A DNA stretch of 64,000 bases from Nocardia thailandica NBRC 100428 (lineage in GTDB: Bacteria > Actinomycetota > Actinomycetes > Mycobacteriales > Mycobacteriaceae): contig NZ_BAGK01000167.1 in the NCBI RefSeq assembly GCF_000308795.1, forward strand, positions 30,473 through 94,472, written 5' to 3'. Under the pieces are notes generated by a model. That model was not told the DNA's origin, did no database searches, and worked only from the letters and a program-made list of their open reading frames with translations. The position numbers were made by a program, and so were the translations under genes. This document shows positions 6,417-13,912 of this stretch, in pieces; position 1 is the stretch's first letter; each line of letters begins with the position of its first letter.

Positions 6417-6494
6417 TGTCCCCGCGCCCTGGAATTGAACCAGGTCCCTGACGCATCTTTCAGCGACCGCTCTACCGGTGAGCTAGCCGGGGAC
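6417..6494 (-). tRNA. tRNA-Phe (GAA)-like element, irregular
   Basis: 78 bases. D stem GCTC/GAGC and T arm CCTGG/CCAGG with TTCAATT are normal. The acceptor is extended (GTCCCCG-GC with GC-G-CGGGGAC, one bulged G), and the anticodon stem has a T-T mismatch with an 8-base loop holding TGAA. It may be degenerate or strongly diverged. It is the promoter-proximal member of the cluster. Confidence 0.5.
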
Positions 6495-6632
6495 TATTCA
6501 GTTTTTGCCATGAGGGCTGTCGCCTGGTCGGGTCGCCGACTGGATTTTGAGACAGCTCACGCAGGGATAAAGATATCGGGCAGAATCCGAGAAACCGACG
6601 CACCAGATAACGATTCGGTAACGATGAATTCC

Positions 6633-6668
6633 ACGCCAACTATAGTTGCGCTACGCCAACTTTAGTTG
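6633..6668. promoter_or_regulatory. twin palindromes upstream of the tRNA cluster
   Basis: CAACTATAGTTG (6637-6648) is a perfect 12-bp palindrome and CAACTTTAGTTG (6657-6668) a near copy, set in a 20-bp repeat unit (acgccaactWtagttgc). Centres are 20 bp apart, two helical turns. Each contains a TATAGT/TAAAGT -10-like core. Probable operator-promoter for the leftward tRNA transcript. Confidence 0.55.
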
Positions 6669-6693
6669 CCGCCACCCCCGACGCCGAGGCTGG

Positions 6694-6957
6694 TCACGAC
6701 GTCACCTCCTCGGTGAGCTGCGCATCGAGGTACGCCTTCGCCCGCAGGATCAGCAAGGTGAGCGTGTCCAGCAGCGACCGCACCAACAGCAGGTCCCCGC
6801 GCGCCGTCGCGTTCTCGACCGCCGTCCCGTACCGGTGGATATCGGCCAGCACCGCGGCGCGCTGCCCGGCCGTCGGGTGATGCCACAGCCGATGGTCGGC
6901 CAGCCGCTCGGTCGTCGAGTCGCCGAGCAGGGTGTTGCAGTCCGGGCAGTAGTACAT
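6694..6957 (-). CDS. zinc-finger hypothetical protein, 87 aa
   Basis: Seen: MYYCPDCNTLLGDSTTERLA followed by DHRLWHH gives a CxxC...HxxxHH zinc finger at the N-terminus; the rest is helical. The ATG at 6957 is preferred because GGAG lies 6 bases upstream. First protein gene of the unit facing the tRNAs. Function unknown. Confidence 0.65.
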   Translation of the reverse strand: MYYCPDCNTLLGDSTTERLADHRLWHHPTAGQRAAVLADIHRYGTAVENATARGDLLLVRSLLDTLTLLILRAKAYLDAQLTEEVTS

Positions 6958-6959
6958 AA

Positions 6960-7535
6960 TCAGCTCCACAACTCGGGCATGATGTCGACGAAGTCGTGGC
7001 GGGCCTGTCGAATGCGTTCGTTGTAGGCCGCGGTGCGTTCACGGAGCGCTTCATGCACCGCCTCCTCCTCCGGTGTCTGCGGAATCATCCGACGAAGGCC
7101 GTTCGGAAGCACTTCCCAGTAGTCCTCACTGGTCCGGCCCGGCGGGTACAGGATCGCCAACTCGGCGTCGGTGAAGCGCGGAGGCTCTTCTGACAGGCGG
7201 TCGACCAACTCCTGATAGTGGGCACGGCGCTCGGGCGGGCACTGCACGACGGAGTGGTCCATGTGGTAGCGCAGCGACGCGATCGCGAGATCATTGAAGC
7301 TCGCATCGAACTCGTCAAGGATCCAGTCGAGCGACATCGGCGGCAGGCCGGTCAGCTCACGGTATGTCTTGCCGCGGCCGTGGAGTTCGATGTCCCACCG
7401 CCACAGCGGGATGCACCACACATGCTCAGTCAACCGGCCGCGCGAGTGAGACCACCGCGACCCCGTCGACCACTCCGGATAGTGCGTCTGAATCGACATC
7501 CACCCGAGACGCGGGATGCTCAGCGACTTGTACAT
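6960..7535 (-). CDS. hypothetical protein, 191 aa
   Basis: Seen: N-terminal Trp-rich beta region (WCIPLWRWDIELHGRGKTY), an acidic middle (LDWILDEFDASFNDLAIA) and a helical C-terminus with HEALRERTAAYNERIRQA. No recognised motif. ATG overlaps the MazG stop (ATGA), so it is translated with it. Function unknown. Confidence 0.65.
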   Translation of the reverse strand: MYKSLSIPRLGWMSIQTHYPEWSTGSRWSHSRGRLTEHVWCIPLWRWDIELHGRGKTYRELTGLPPMSLDWILDEFDASFNDLAIASLRYHMDHSVVQCPPERRAHYQELVDRLSEEPPRFTDAELAILYPPGRTSEDYWEVLPNGLRRMIPQTPEEEAVHEALRERTAAYNERIRQARHDFVDIMPELWS

Positions 7536-7873
7536 CAGCGGTCGTCCCCATTTCCTCCGAGCACGCCGCGCTCCCGGCGGGACGCGAGCTTCGCCAGGTT
7601 CGCGACCGCGATATCGCCCAGCGACAGGCCGAGTTCGTGGGCGGTCATCGCAACGTACCAGAGCAGGTCACCCAGCTCCTTACCCATCGCGTCCCGCTGC
7701 ACGACGGTGAGCTCGCCGGCGTGGTCGCGCAGCAGCTTCTTCACCTTGCCCTGCACTTCCCCTGCTTCGCCGAGGCCCAGCGCGCAGTACAGCAAGCCCG
7801 TGAGCTCGCCCTGGCCGGGATAGATCGCAGTGTCGGCCGCGCGGGACTGGTACCCGTCCAACGTCTCAGCCAA
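7535..7873 (-). CDS. MazG-like nucleotide pyrophosphohydrolase
   Basis: Role: hydrolyses (d)NTPs to monophosphates plus pyrophosphate; in phages this shapes the nucleotide pool or blunts (p)ppGpp-type alarms. Seen: 112 residues, an all-alpha protein with the two metal-binding motifs LGEAGEVQGKVKK (about residues 33-45, ExxE) and GKELGDLLWYVAMTAHELG (about 63-81, ExxD). The length matches single-domain phage MazG proteins. It lies beside DUF4326 and the RNA-repair genes. Substrate cannot be told from sequence. Confidence 0.85.
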   Translation of the reverse strand: MAETLDGYQSRAADTAIYPGQGELTGLLYCALGLGEAGEVQGKVKKLLRDHAGELTVVQRDAMGKELGDLLWYVAMTAHELGLSLGDIAVANLAKLASRRERGVLGGNGDDR

Positions 7874-8318
7874 GGTCGGTCTCCTTCGGGTTTGCGATCT
7901 CGATCAGGACATCGGCGTGACAGGATTTGTCGAGCGGGCACCAGCAAGCCAGGTCCCGGCCACCCAACTCGGCGCGCACGTGGGCGAGCAGTTCACCGCG
8001 GCCGAGGTTGTCCAGATCGCGGCCCAGGACGTACAGCCGGTACAGCTCGACGCACTGATCGCGGGTAGCGAGCCGCACGTCATGCCAGAACCCGACCGGT
8101 ATTCCGGCGTCATCCGTGCCGGTGCAAAAGAAGGTCCGCTGCCCAGTGGTCTTGTGCAGGCGGCCCTCGTACTCCCAGTCGGCGGCGACGCCGGGGACAC
8201 GGATCTGGGCCTGGCCGACGACGAACGGATTGCCCCACTTCGTGCCGCGCCCGACGTAGACGGCGCCGTCGGGCATCTTCCAGCCCTTCGTGCGTTTCCG
8301 CTGAATGCGCTCAGGCAT
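7866..8318 (-). CDS. DUF4326 family protein
   Basis: Seen: GAVYVGRGTKWGNPFVVGQA near the N-terminus and GRDLACWCPLDKSCHADVLI near the C-terminus are the two signature blocks of DUF4326. The conserved Cys/His in CWCPLDKSCHAD suggest metal binding or a catalytic site. Family function is not established; it is common in phages. It overlaps MazG by 8 bases and fits a nucleotide or RNA processing neighbourhood. Confidence 0.88.
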   Translation of the reverse strand: MPERIQRKRTKGWKMPDGAVYVGRGTKWGNPFVVGQAQIRVPGVAADWEYEGRLHKTTGQRTFFCTGTDDAGIPVGFWHDVRLATRDQCVELYRLYVLGRDLDNLGRGELLAHVRAELGGRDLACWCPLDKSCHADVLIEIANPKETDLG

Positions 8319-8529
8319 AGTCGGCCTCCAGCCAGACCAGCCGGCGCGTCATCCGCGATCCCATGTAGGCCAGCCAGTACAGCGGGTGCCATCGGCTGAC
8401 GCGCCGGTAGTGGTCCCCGCGGAGCTGGCGCACGTACCATCGGCCGTCCTCGCCCTCGCCGAGCAGGAGCAGGGTGTCGGCGCACACGCGGTCGGCGGTC
8501 TCGGTCCAGTGCTCAACGCGGTCAGCCAC
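8311..8529 (-). CDS. hypothetical protein, 72 aa
   Basis: Seen: short protein with ADTLLLLGEGEDGRWYVRQL and RWHPLYWLAYMGSRMTRRL; possibly peripheral to the membrane because of the aromatic stretch. Overlaps both neighbours by 8 bases. Function unknown. Confidence 0.6.
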   Translation of the reverse strand: MADRVEHWTETADRVCADTLLLLGEGEDGRWYVRQLRGDHYRRVSRWHPLYWLAYMGSRMTRRLVWLEADYA

Positions 8530-9013
8530 GGCCGTCCTCCTCGGTGGGGATGTACACGGCCAGCAGGGGGCCGCCGCAATCGGCGTGGCCCTCTAGGTCT
8601 GCGCCGTCGTAGCGCTCGTCCTCGTCGCCCCACGCCGCCCAATGGATGTGGTCGTGTGTGCCGCCGTCGATCTCGTCCTCGACTTCCGACGGGCTGCACG
8701 CGCGCCGCCAGATGCAGGGGTCGGGGTTCGGGCAGTCGACGTGGAACAGGATCGTGCCGACGGGGAGCGTGTCGGCCTCGGCGGCCGTGGTGATCTCGCG
8801 GGCGGGTGGACGCACGCCCGCGGCGAGGATGGACGCGGCGAGCTTCCCGCGGCGGTATTCCTGCATCGCGTGAGCGCGGTGCTCGAAGCTGGGCCAGTCG
8901 GGGCGCCGGTGGTACTCCCGCTCGTCCTCCGGCCAGGTTTCGACGTACGGGCCTCGGTCAAGGTTCAGGCCGCTGCCCAGGATCACGGCGGCCAGGGTGT
9001 CGCGGTCGCTCAT
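8522..9013 (-). CDS. hypothetical protein, 163 aa
   Basis: Seen: N-terminal helical half with HAMQEYRRGKLAASILAAG, then a beta-rich acidic half with DADTLPVGTILFHVD-like text and several Cys (CPNPDPC, ADCGG). Ends PTEEDGRG. No recognised domain. Function unknown. Confidence 0.6.
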   Translation of the reverse strand: MSDRDTLAAVILGSGLNLDRGPYVETWPEDEREYHRRPDWPSFEHRAHAMQEYRRGKLAASILAAGVRPPAREITTAAEADTLPVGTILFHVDCPNPDPCIWRRACSPSEVEDEIDGGTHDHIHWAAWGDEDERYDGADLEGHADCGGPLLAVYIPTEEDGRG

Positions 9014-9087
9014 CGTCGTCCTCCTCGGGTGGTCACGACGCCGATGACGTAGCCAACGGCGAGGGAAATCCAGATCCAGATGTCCAT
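9010..9087 (-). CDS. 25-residue single-pass membrane peptide
   Basis: Seen: MDIWIWISLAVGYVIGVVTT followed by RGGRR, one transmembrane helix with a basic tail. GAGGAGG precedes the ATG, which overlaps the upstream stop (ATGA). Too short for ordinary gene calling, but its position and ribosome site support it. Role unknown. Confidence 0.6.
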   Translation of the reverse strand: MDIWIWISLAVGYVIGVVTTRGGRR

Positions 9088-9488
9088 CACGCCTCCTCGG
9101 AGAGAAGTTCGGCCGCGCGCTGCCGGATCGACTCGTCGGCGCGGACCAGGTAGTGGGCGAACCCCGTGTACAGCTGCTCGACGCTGCCCATCTGCATGGT
9201 CGGGTTCAGGTCGAATCGGAGCCCGTGGCCAGCGAGGTCGGTGACGAACTCCTCGAGCTCGGCGACACGGGCCTGCAACTCGACCATCGTCGGCGCTGGG
9301 GTGTCGACACGGCGGTACTTCGACCGCAGGCTGCTGTAGTTCGTGCGCCGCTCCCGAGTCGACCCGGAAGTGCCTTTCACCAGCAGCTCGCAATCCCACT
9401 TCGACGCGAACAGCATGTCCACCACGACAACCGCGCGTTTGCCGTCCTTCGATACCCACTCAGAACCGGGCAGGTCAGTGAAGTTCAT
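9087..9488 (-). CDS. hypothetical protein, 133 aa
   Basis: Seen: beta-rich N-terminus (GSEWVSKDGKRAVVVVDM) then a helical region VELQARVAELEEFVTDLAG. No recognised domain. It is coupled to the HNH gene upstream and the membrane peptide downstream. Function unknown. Confidence 0.6.
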   Translation of the reverse strand: MNFTDLPGSEWVSKDGKRAVVVVDMLFASKWDCELLVKGTSGSTRERRTNYSSLRSKYRRVDTPAPTMVELQARVAELEEFVTDLAGHGLRFDLNPTMQMGSVEQLYTGFAHYLVRADESIRQRAAELLSEEA

Positions 9489-10072
9489 CAGGCTGCCTTC
9501 CTTGGATTGGTGGCCGAAATGGCGCGGTAGTAGTCATCGGCAACCGCTTCGAAATCAAGTTCCGGGTGATGCCAGACGCGGCACCGTGCACGCGCGCACG
9601 CCAAGCAGGTCCGGCCGCCCTTCTTCTTCCACAGGGCCATGACGAGGTTCGGGTGCTCGAGAGGGTGGCCGCGCGGGCACTCGCGCTTGTTCACGTTGTG
9701 GTCTGTTCCGTGGCGCCGGCGGTCCCGCTGGTTCTCAGAGTGTGAGTCCCACCGGAGGTTGGACACCGCGTTGTTGCGCGGGTCACCGTCGTTGTGGCAC
9801 ACCTCCATTCCCTCGAACGGGCCGCCCAAGAACGCGATCGCAACGATGCGATGGACCAACGTCGCGGTGGACTTTCCGCGACTTGCCAGATGCACGCTCA
9901 CATGGCCCAGCGCGTTGATGCCGATAGGCGCCAGGATCTGACCGCGTGAGGTGCGGAGCGCACCTCCACGACACCGGACCAGTCGATCCAACGACCGGAC
10001 TCGGCCAGCGTCTGAAACCTCGTACTGCCCCTCGTAGCCGACTACCGGCAGCCACGTCTCAGAAGTCGTCAT
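9488..10072 (-). CDS. NUMOD4 plus HNH homing-type endonuclease
   Basis: Role: site-specific DNA endonuclease, probably a free-standing homing enzyme. Seen: N-terminal NUMOD4 block TWLPVVGYEGQYEVSDAGRV; HNH core with VHRIVAIAFLGGP, then EVCHNDGDPRNNAVSNLRW, then SHSENQRDRRRHGT; C-terminal zinc pair CPRGHPL...CLACARARC. 194 residues, normal for the class. It sits directly next to the polynucleotide kinase and 1.5 kb from another homing-type gene, so this RNA-repair block has been hit by mobile endonucleases twice. Confidence 0.9.
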   Translation of the reverse strand: MTTSETWLPVVGYEGQYEVSDAGRVRSLDRLVRCRGGALRTSRGQILAPIGINALGHVSVHLASRGKSTATLVHRIVAIAFLGGPFEGMEVCHNDGDPRNNAVSNLRWDSHSENQRDRRRHGTDHNVNKRECPRGHPLEHPNLVMALWKKKGGRTCLACARARCRVWHHPELDFEAVADDYYRAISATNPRKAA

Positions 10073-11015
10073 GGTCAGGCACCCCCAGCCGCATCAGCGG
10101 GACGCCAAGTCGGTACCAGAGGCGGCACACGGAAAGTCTGTCGTCGAATGCGCCCAGCACGTGAAAGCGATTCCGGATGTGCTCGTCAAACAAGCCGCTT
10201 TTCACCAGGTAGTCCGGCCGTTTGTCGCCCGCGGCGCGCATGTGCAGCTCGGTGAACATGACGCCGTGGTTGAGCAGCCAGTCGGCGGTCTCGGTCATGC
10301 AGTCGGAGTCGCGGCCGGACAGCACGATGATCGCGGAGTCGGCGGCCAGCTTCTGCACGACCTCGATGGTGTGCGCGATCGGCAGGTCGTCCTTGACCCG
10401 GCTGTAGTCGTAGATGTCGCGGTCCGGGTGCTTCTGCGCGAGCGTCCCGTCGACATCCACGATCCACGCAGGCGGCAGCGACGGGTCGGGCTCGTAGGGC
10501 ACCGGGTAGAAGTACAGGTCCGGGGACGGTTCGACCGGCGCCCACATCTTGCGCGGGAAGCGTTTGGCCAGCGCGCGGATCGCGTCCTCCCCCACCGTCC
10601 GGCCGCCATCCGCGCCGCGGGCGGCGTCACGGCGGACACATTCGTCTACGGGGGTTTCGAGGTCGATCACCTCGACGTCCGCGCCGTGCAGGGCGGCGAA
10701 GTTGGCCCAGCCGCGTGTCCACTGGGCGCGCAGGTTCATGGCGTCGACGAACACGTCGTAGCCGCCGTCGAGCAGGGCCGCTGCTTGGGCGCGTTCGGCT
10801 TTCGAGATGATCTCTTCCTGCGCGTGCGTGAGTCGGCCCTCCGCGGCGAACAGGGTGGCGCGCAGGTCGTCCCGCGACACCCGAGCCAGGTTGGGGTTGT
10901 CCGCGTGCATCCGCCGGAACAGGCTCGACTTCCCCGCCCCCGGCCAGCCGCGGGGAATGATCACCCGCGGGCTGGCCGGGACCGGGATCACGTCGACCAG
11001 ATCGGTGGCGGTCAT
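10059..11015 (-). CDS. polynucleotide kinase / 3'-phosphatase (T4 Pnkp type)
   Basis: Role: heals RNA (or DNA) breaks by phosphorylating 5'-OH ends and removing 3' or 2',3'-cyclic phosphates before ligation. Seen: 318 residues; P-loop GWPGAGKSS at residues 23-31; kinase SRDDLRATLF and FVDAMNLR regions typical of T4 Pnk; HAD phosphatase motif I DVDGTLA at 187-193; VLSGRD and GAFDDR as later HAD motifs. Domain order and size match T4 PseT. Start at 11015 overlaps the ligase stop (ATGA). With the ligase genes it forms a complete healing-sealing pair. Confidence 0.93.
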   Translation of the reverse strand: MTATDLVDVIPVPASPRVIIPRGWPGAGKSSLFRRMHADNPNLARVSRDDLRATLFAAEGRLTHAQEEIISKAERAQAAALLDGGYDVFVDAMNLRAQWTRGWANFAALHGADVEVIDLETPVDECVRRDAARGADGGRTVGEDAIRALAKRFPRKMWAPVEPSPDLYFYPVPYEPDPSLPPAWIVDVDGTLAQKHPDRDIYDYSRVKDDLPIAHTIEVVQKLAADSAIIVLSGRDSDCMTETADWLLNHGVMFTELHMRAAGDKRPDYLVKSGLFDEHIRNRFHVLGAFDDRLSVCRLWYRLGVPLMRLGVPDHDDF

Positions 11016-11587
11016 GCTGCGACCCCACCTTCGGCCTCCAGGTCGACGGTGTTCTCGTCGTCGAGGGCTTTCGTCTCGTGCTGGAGGAAGATCGGCGACT
11101 TGGCCTTCAGTGTGGTCGGGTGCAGGGTGTCGACGGTGCGGATGCACACGCCTTCGTCGACGAGCTTCTTCGACCCCGACAGCGGGACCGCCTGGCCGTA
11201 GCCCTCGTCGTAGTAGCGGCGGTCGATCCAGTCGGCGGGGTCGAAATCCTTGTGCGCCAACTCCGTCAACACCGGCACCGTCTTCAGGCCGAGGTTCGCG
11301 CACCACTCGACGAGCTGGCCCCACGCGAGGTCGGTGATCAGGCCCTGCGGGTTGACGTGCGCGACACGGTACACGTACAGGTCAGCCTCGCCCTGGGGGA
11401 CGTTGTAGGTGTAGCCGGACTGGATCGGTTCGCCCTCGGGCGTCCAGCCGATGAGTTCGCCATAAACGACGAACCCCTCGGGAATCAGACCGTCGAGGCG
11501 ACGCCCGTAGTGCGTCCAGACGTCGCCGTTGAAATCGGCTGCCGTATCAGTCTTTCCAGTTGCCCGCGCCAGCAGCTTCTTCAGCAT
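11012..11587 (-). CDS. RNA ligase, C-terminal part (motifs III-V)
   Basis: Seen: from DVWTHYGRRLDGLIPEGF onward this is the second half of an ATP-dependent RNA ligase: motif III/IIIa GFVVYGELIGW, motif IV DEGVCIR, motif V LKAKSPIF. The nucleotidyl-lysine motif is missing here but present in the ORF ending at 12026. The exon boundary is probably at about 11526. The first 20 codons (MLKKLLARATGKTDTAADFN) look like insert sequence read through. However, GGAGG lies 7 bases before the ATG at 11587, so independent translation as a split protein cannot be excluded. Confidence 0.85.
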   Translation of the reverse strand: MLKKLLARATGKTDTAADFNGDVWTHYGRRLDGLIPEGFVVYGELIGWTPEGEPIQSGYTYNVPQGEADLYVYRVAHVNPQGLITDLAWGQLVEWCANLGLKTVPVLTELAHKDFDPADWIDRRYYDEGYGQAVPLSGSKKLVDEGVCIRTVDTLHPTTLKAKSPIFLQHETKALDDENTVDLEAEGGVAA

Positions 11588-12042
11588 GCTTCTTCCTCCG
11601 GTGATAGTCCTGCGAGTAGGTGTTTTCCGCGTCCTTGCACGGTTGGCAGCGGCAGGAGTAGAGGCCGTACATCGCGCGGGTGCCGTGCTGGACCCGCCCC
11701 TTTTCCTGTCGCCGTGGAGGTCGGGTCTCGTTGTGGGCCAACATCTCGCCGATACGGTTCGACCTTCGTGTACCCATGTACGGGAGAATCGCTGTCACGA
11801 CGTTGAGCACCTCGCGACGGTTTCCGATTCGCCACGTGTATGCCTGCTTGCGCCCCTCACGGAGTGCCTCTGCGCGGACCGAGCCGTAGCCGACAACGTC
11901 GCAGAGGCGCTGGATGACATCTCGATCAGTCATCGTGCAGTTGACAGCAAGCCCACCGTTGCCCTTGATGAGGAAGCAGCCTTCCCCTTCAAGCAGTCCA
12001 GCGACCCAAGCGGTTTCTTCCGGGGTCAACGGTCCACCTTCG
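11527..12042 (-). mobile_element. candidate group I intron in the RNA ligase gene
   Basis: Seen: about 516 bases separate the ligase halves and contain a LAGLIDADG gene in another frame, which rules out an intein. A plausible P1 helix exists: exon end ATGGTT pairs with intron GACCGT, giving a U-G pair at the splice site after 12043; the intron could end at the G at 11527, joining TAT GGT T to GC GAC GTC in frame. Alternatives for the 3' site exist (for example after 11536). I could not find a full P7 core by eye, so a free-standing HEG insertion remains possible. Confidence 0.55.
11547..12029 (-). CDS. LAGLIDADG homing endonuclease
   Basis: Role: cuts the intron-less allele to spread its insert. 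Seen: one LAGLIDADG motif VAGLLEGEGCFLIKG at about residues 8-22, then TMTDRDVIQRLCDVVGYGSV and a basic WRIGNRREV stretch typical of this family; the C-terminus carries a phage zinc-type tail HGTRAMYGLYSCRCQPCKDA. I chose the TTG at 12029 because it overlaps the stop of the upstream ligase frame (TTGA); no ATG is available. A single motif implies a homodimer. The zinc tail joined to LAGLIDADG is unusual. Confidence 0.8.
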   Translation of the reverse strand: MTPEETAWVAGLLEGEGCFLIKGNGGLAVNCTMTDRDVIQRLCDVVGYGSVRAEALREGRKQAYTWRIGNRREVLNVVTAILPYMGTRRSNRIGEMLAHNETRPPRRQEKGRVQHGTRAMYGLYSCRCQPCKDAENTYSQDYHRRKKHAEEAAGAGNWKD

Positions 12043-12808
12043 AACCATAGAAGTGGTTCTGCTCCGCCTTCGGGTCCTTGATGACCCTTCGGCTGCCGTA
12101 CACGGTGTCGTAGATGTACTCGGCGACCGGCACCTTCAGCCAATGGGCGGCGAGCTTGTCACGCCAGGTCGGCTTCCGCTTCGCGATGGTGTTGCCGATC
12201 CGGATGCTCGTGCCGTGCAGCTTCTGGGTGATCACCACCCGCGCCTCCGGGTCGATCAGGTGTTCGTTGCCCCAGTAGCGGGTGGTGTCGTAGTGCTCGG
12301 GCAGGAACTTCGCGTCGACCCGCACGAACTTCTTGGTCGCCTTGGCCTGCGCCGACACCCGGCCGCTGCCCTTCACGGGCCGCTCGTACTTGCGGCAGAT
12401 CTCGTGGTCGTCGAGGGCGTCGAAGGTGTCGCCTGGTCGCAGCTTCGTCACGTCGTACCCGGTGTAGGCCAGCGACTCGAGCGGCATGAACAGGGCGTCG
12501 CTGCGGTGGCCGCGGAGCTTGATCGCTCGGACGCGGCGGTTGCGCTCCAGGTAGCCCTTCTCGGCCTGGTCAGCGTTCAGGCTGGGCTCGCGGTGCAGGT
12601 TGTTGGCCCGCGCGTACTCCTCCGACAGCTGCGTCTCGGCCGTGAACACGACGCCGAGATCACCGGCGGCGCGGGTCTTGTCGACGATCGCCTGGTAGCC
12701 CAGCAGCGGCGCGCCGGCGATGTTGTCGCAGCCGGCCAGCTCGTTCACCGCGGGCAGCTGGACGACCACGGCCGCGTAGTTCGCGTTCTTGGGTGTGGTG
12801 AGTGCCAT
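12026..12808 (-). CDS. RNA ligase, N-terminal part (motif I)
   Basis: Role: ATP-dependent RNA end joining; this part carries the lysine that takes AMP. Seen: motif I KLHGTSIRIG near residue 202, preceded by a long N-terminal OB-like region (LGVVFTAETQLSEEYA, FMPLESLAYTG). The frame then reads KDPKAEQNHFYG and stops after SKVDR inside the insert. In intact relatives this continues to DVWT..GR, which is found at 11526. It is headed by a leaderless-type promoter (TTGCAA, 17 bp, TACTGT, 7 bases, ATG). Confidence 0.87.
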   Translation of the reverse strand: MALTTPKNANYAAVVVQLPAVNELAGCDNIAGAPLLGYQAIVDKTRAAGDLGVVFTAETQLSEEYARANNLHREPSLNADQAEKGYLERNRRVRAIKLRGHRSDALFMPLESLAYTGYDVTKLRPGDTFDALDDHEICRKYERPVKGSGRVSAQAKATKKFVRVDAKFLPEHYDTTRYWGNEHLIDPEARVVITQKLHGTSIRIGNTIAKRKPTWRDKLAAHWLKVPVAEYIYDTVYGSRRVIKDPKAEQNHFYGSKVDR

Positions 12809-12815
12809 GCCCGAA

Positions 12816-12844
12816 ACAGTACGTTACGGTCCAATGCATTGCAA
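12816..12844 (-). promoter_or_regulatory. promoter with CCAATGCA-type operator, leftward
   Basis: -35 TTGCAA (12839-12844), 17-bp spacer, -10 TACTGT (12816-12821), 7 bases to the ATG at 12808. TGCATTGG overlaps the start of the spacer. Same architecture as the sites at 20966, 26055, 26242 and 61089. Confidence 0.65.
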
Positions 12845-12863
12845 TGCCGTTTACTGTATTGGA

Positions 12864-13613
12864 TTATCGCAGGTTGAGCAGCATAACGTTGTCCGCTATC
12901 GACCTGTCGTCCATGTCCAGGATGTGCACCTCGGTCCGGTAGTCGCGGCCGATGAGCGGCGCGTCGAGGCGGCAGTGGTAGTGGCCCGCGAACAGGTGCT
13001 GCGGCCGGACTTCGTCGACGACGCGGGCGAGGAGTTCCCGGTGTCGTTGCGCGGCCGCGAGCTCCGCGTCCGGGAACCCGATCGGGTTGCCCTCGATGCT
13101 CGGGATGCGGACGCCGTCGGGGACGTCGTGGCAGATCATGATGTCGGCGTGCCCGCCGTTGGCCGCGGTGACCGCCTCGCCGATGGTGATGGTCTCGCGT
13201 GCCCACCACTCGCGGCTGGGGGTGCGCCAGGGCCGGTCGACGGAGTGCGCGCCGCCGAGCGCCAGGAACGACACCCCTGACCAGGTCCAGCGGTAGGTGC
13301 GGGGCAGGTAGTAGAGGCGGTCGCGTAGCGGGATCGCGGTGACACCGCGCTCGGCTTCGCGCGGATCGAGGTAGTCGTACGAGTCGTGGTTGCCGCCAAC
13401 GAACCCGAGCGGCAGACGGGTCTCGCGGAGGACGCGTTCGACCCGGCCGAGGAACTTGGGGTGGAAGTCGTAGCCGAAGTCACCGACATGCAGGATCGCT
13501 TCGGCGCCTTGCTCGGCGGCGTAACGGATAGCGCGGGCGGCATGGTACTGGTTGCCGTGCCAATCTCCCGCTACCGCGATCCGCGACGGTTCGACCGTCT
13601 CCCAGCCCGTCAT
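12864..13613 (-). CDS. calcineurin-like metallophosphoesterase
   Basis: Role: metal-dependent phosphatase, phosphodiesterase or nuclease. Seen: all family motifs in order: GDWHG (about 17-21), GDFGYD (about 46-51), GGNHDSYD (about 76-83), CHDVPDG (about 155) and GHYHCR (about 205). 249 residues. ATG overlaps the upstream stop. In RNA-repair neighbourhoods such enzymes may process 2',3'-cyclic ends; substrate here is inference. Confidence 0.9.
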   Translation of the reverse strand: MTGWETVEPSRIAVAGDWHGNQYHAARAIRYAAEQGAEAILHVGDFGYDFHPKFLGRVERVLRETRLPLGFVGGNHDSYDYLDPREAERGVTAIPLRDRLYYLPRTYRWTWSGVSFLALGGAHSVDRPWRTPSREWWARETITIGEAVTAANGGHADIMICHDVPDGVRIPSIEGNPIGFPDAELAAAQRHRELLARVVDEVRPQHLFAGHYHCRLDAPLIGRDYRTEVHILDMDDRSIADNVMLLNLR

Positions 13614-13912
13614 CGGTCGATCACCTTCATCGTGGCGGGCCCGTACCTGCGGGCCATGCCGGCGAGGTACTCGCGCCCGACCGGGTTGGCGGTGTGGACG
13701 CGGAGCACGGCGGGCCAGTAGTCCTCTTCGCAGAGGTAGCGGATGATCGGGCGGGTGGTGTCCTCGCCGCCGAGGTCGTGATCCAGCGACAACCCTTCGA
13801 ACGGCTCGCCCTTCTCGCGGCACTGGTCGATGCGGCGGACCGCTTCCCGGAAATCGGTGATCAACTCCCAGCCCTCGGGTGCGGGCCGCTCGTCGTCGAC
13901 GAACAGTCTCAT
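13610..13912 (-). CDS. cyclic-phosphate processing receiver-like (cREC) protein
   Basis: Seen: 100 residues with RLFVDDERPAPEGWELI at the start, the acidic core SLDHDLGGED in the middle and RVHTANPVGREYL near the end. This receiver-like fold with DDER, LDHDLG and HxANPVG is known in bacterial RNA-repair neighbourhoods and has been proposed to handle cyclic phosphate ends. The ATG at 13912 overlaps the upstream stop. It is encoded next to the metallophosphoesterase and near kinase and ligase, which supports that role by context. Confidence 0.8.
   Translation of the reverse strand: MRLFVDDERPAPEGWELITDFREAVRRIDQCREKGEPFEGLSLDHDLGGEDTTRPIIRYLCEEDYWPAVLRVHTANPVGREYLAGMARRYGPATMKVIDR

Noticed and set aside
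11547..12029. Intein in the RNA ligase
   Set aside because: The endonuclease frame is not continuous with either ligase half and lacks intein end motifs.
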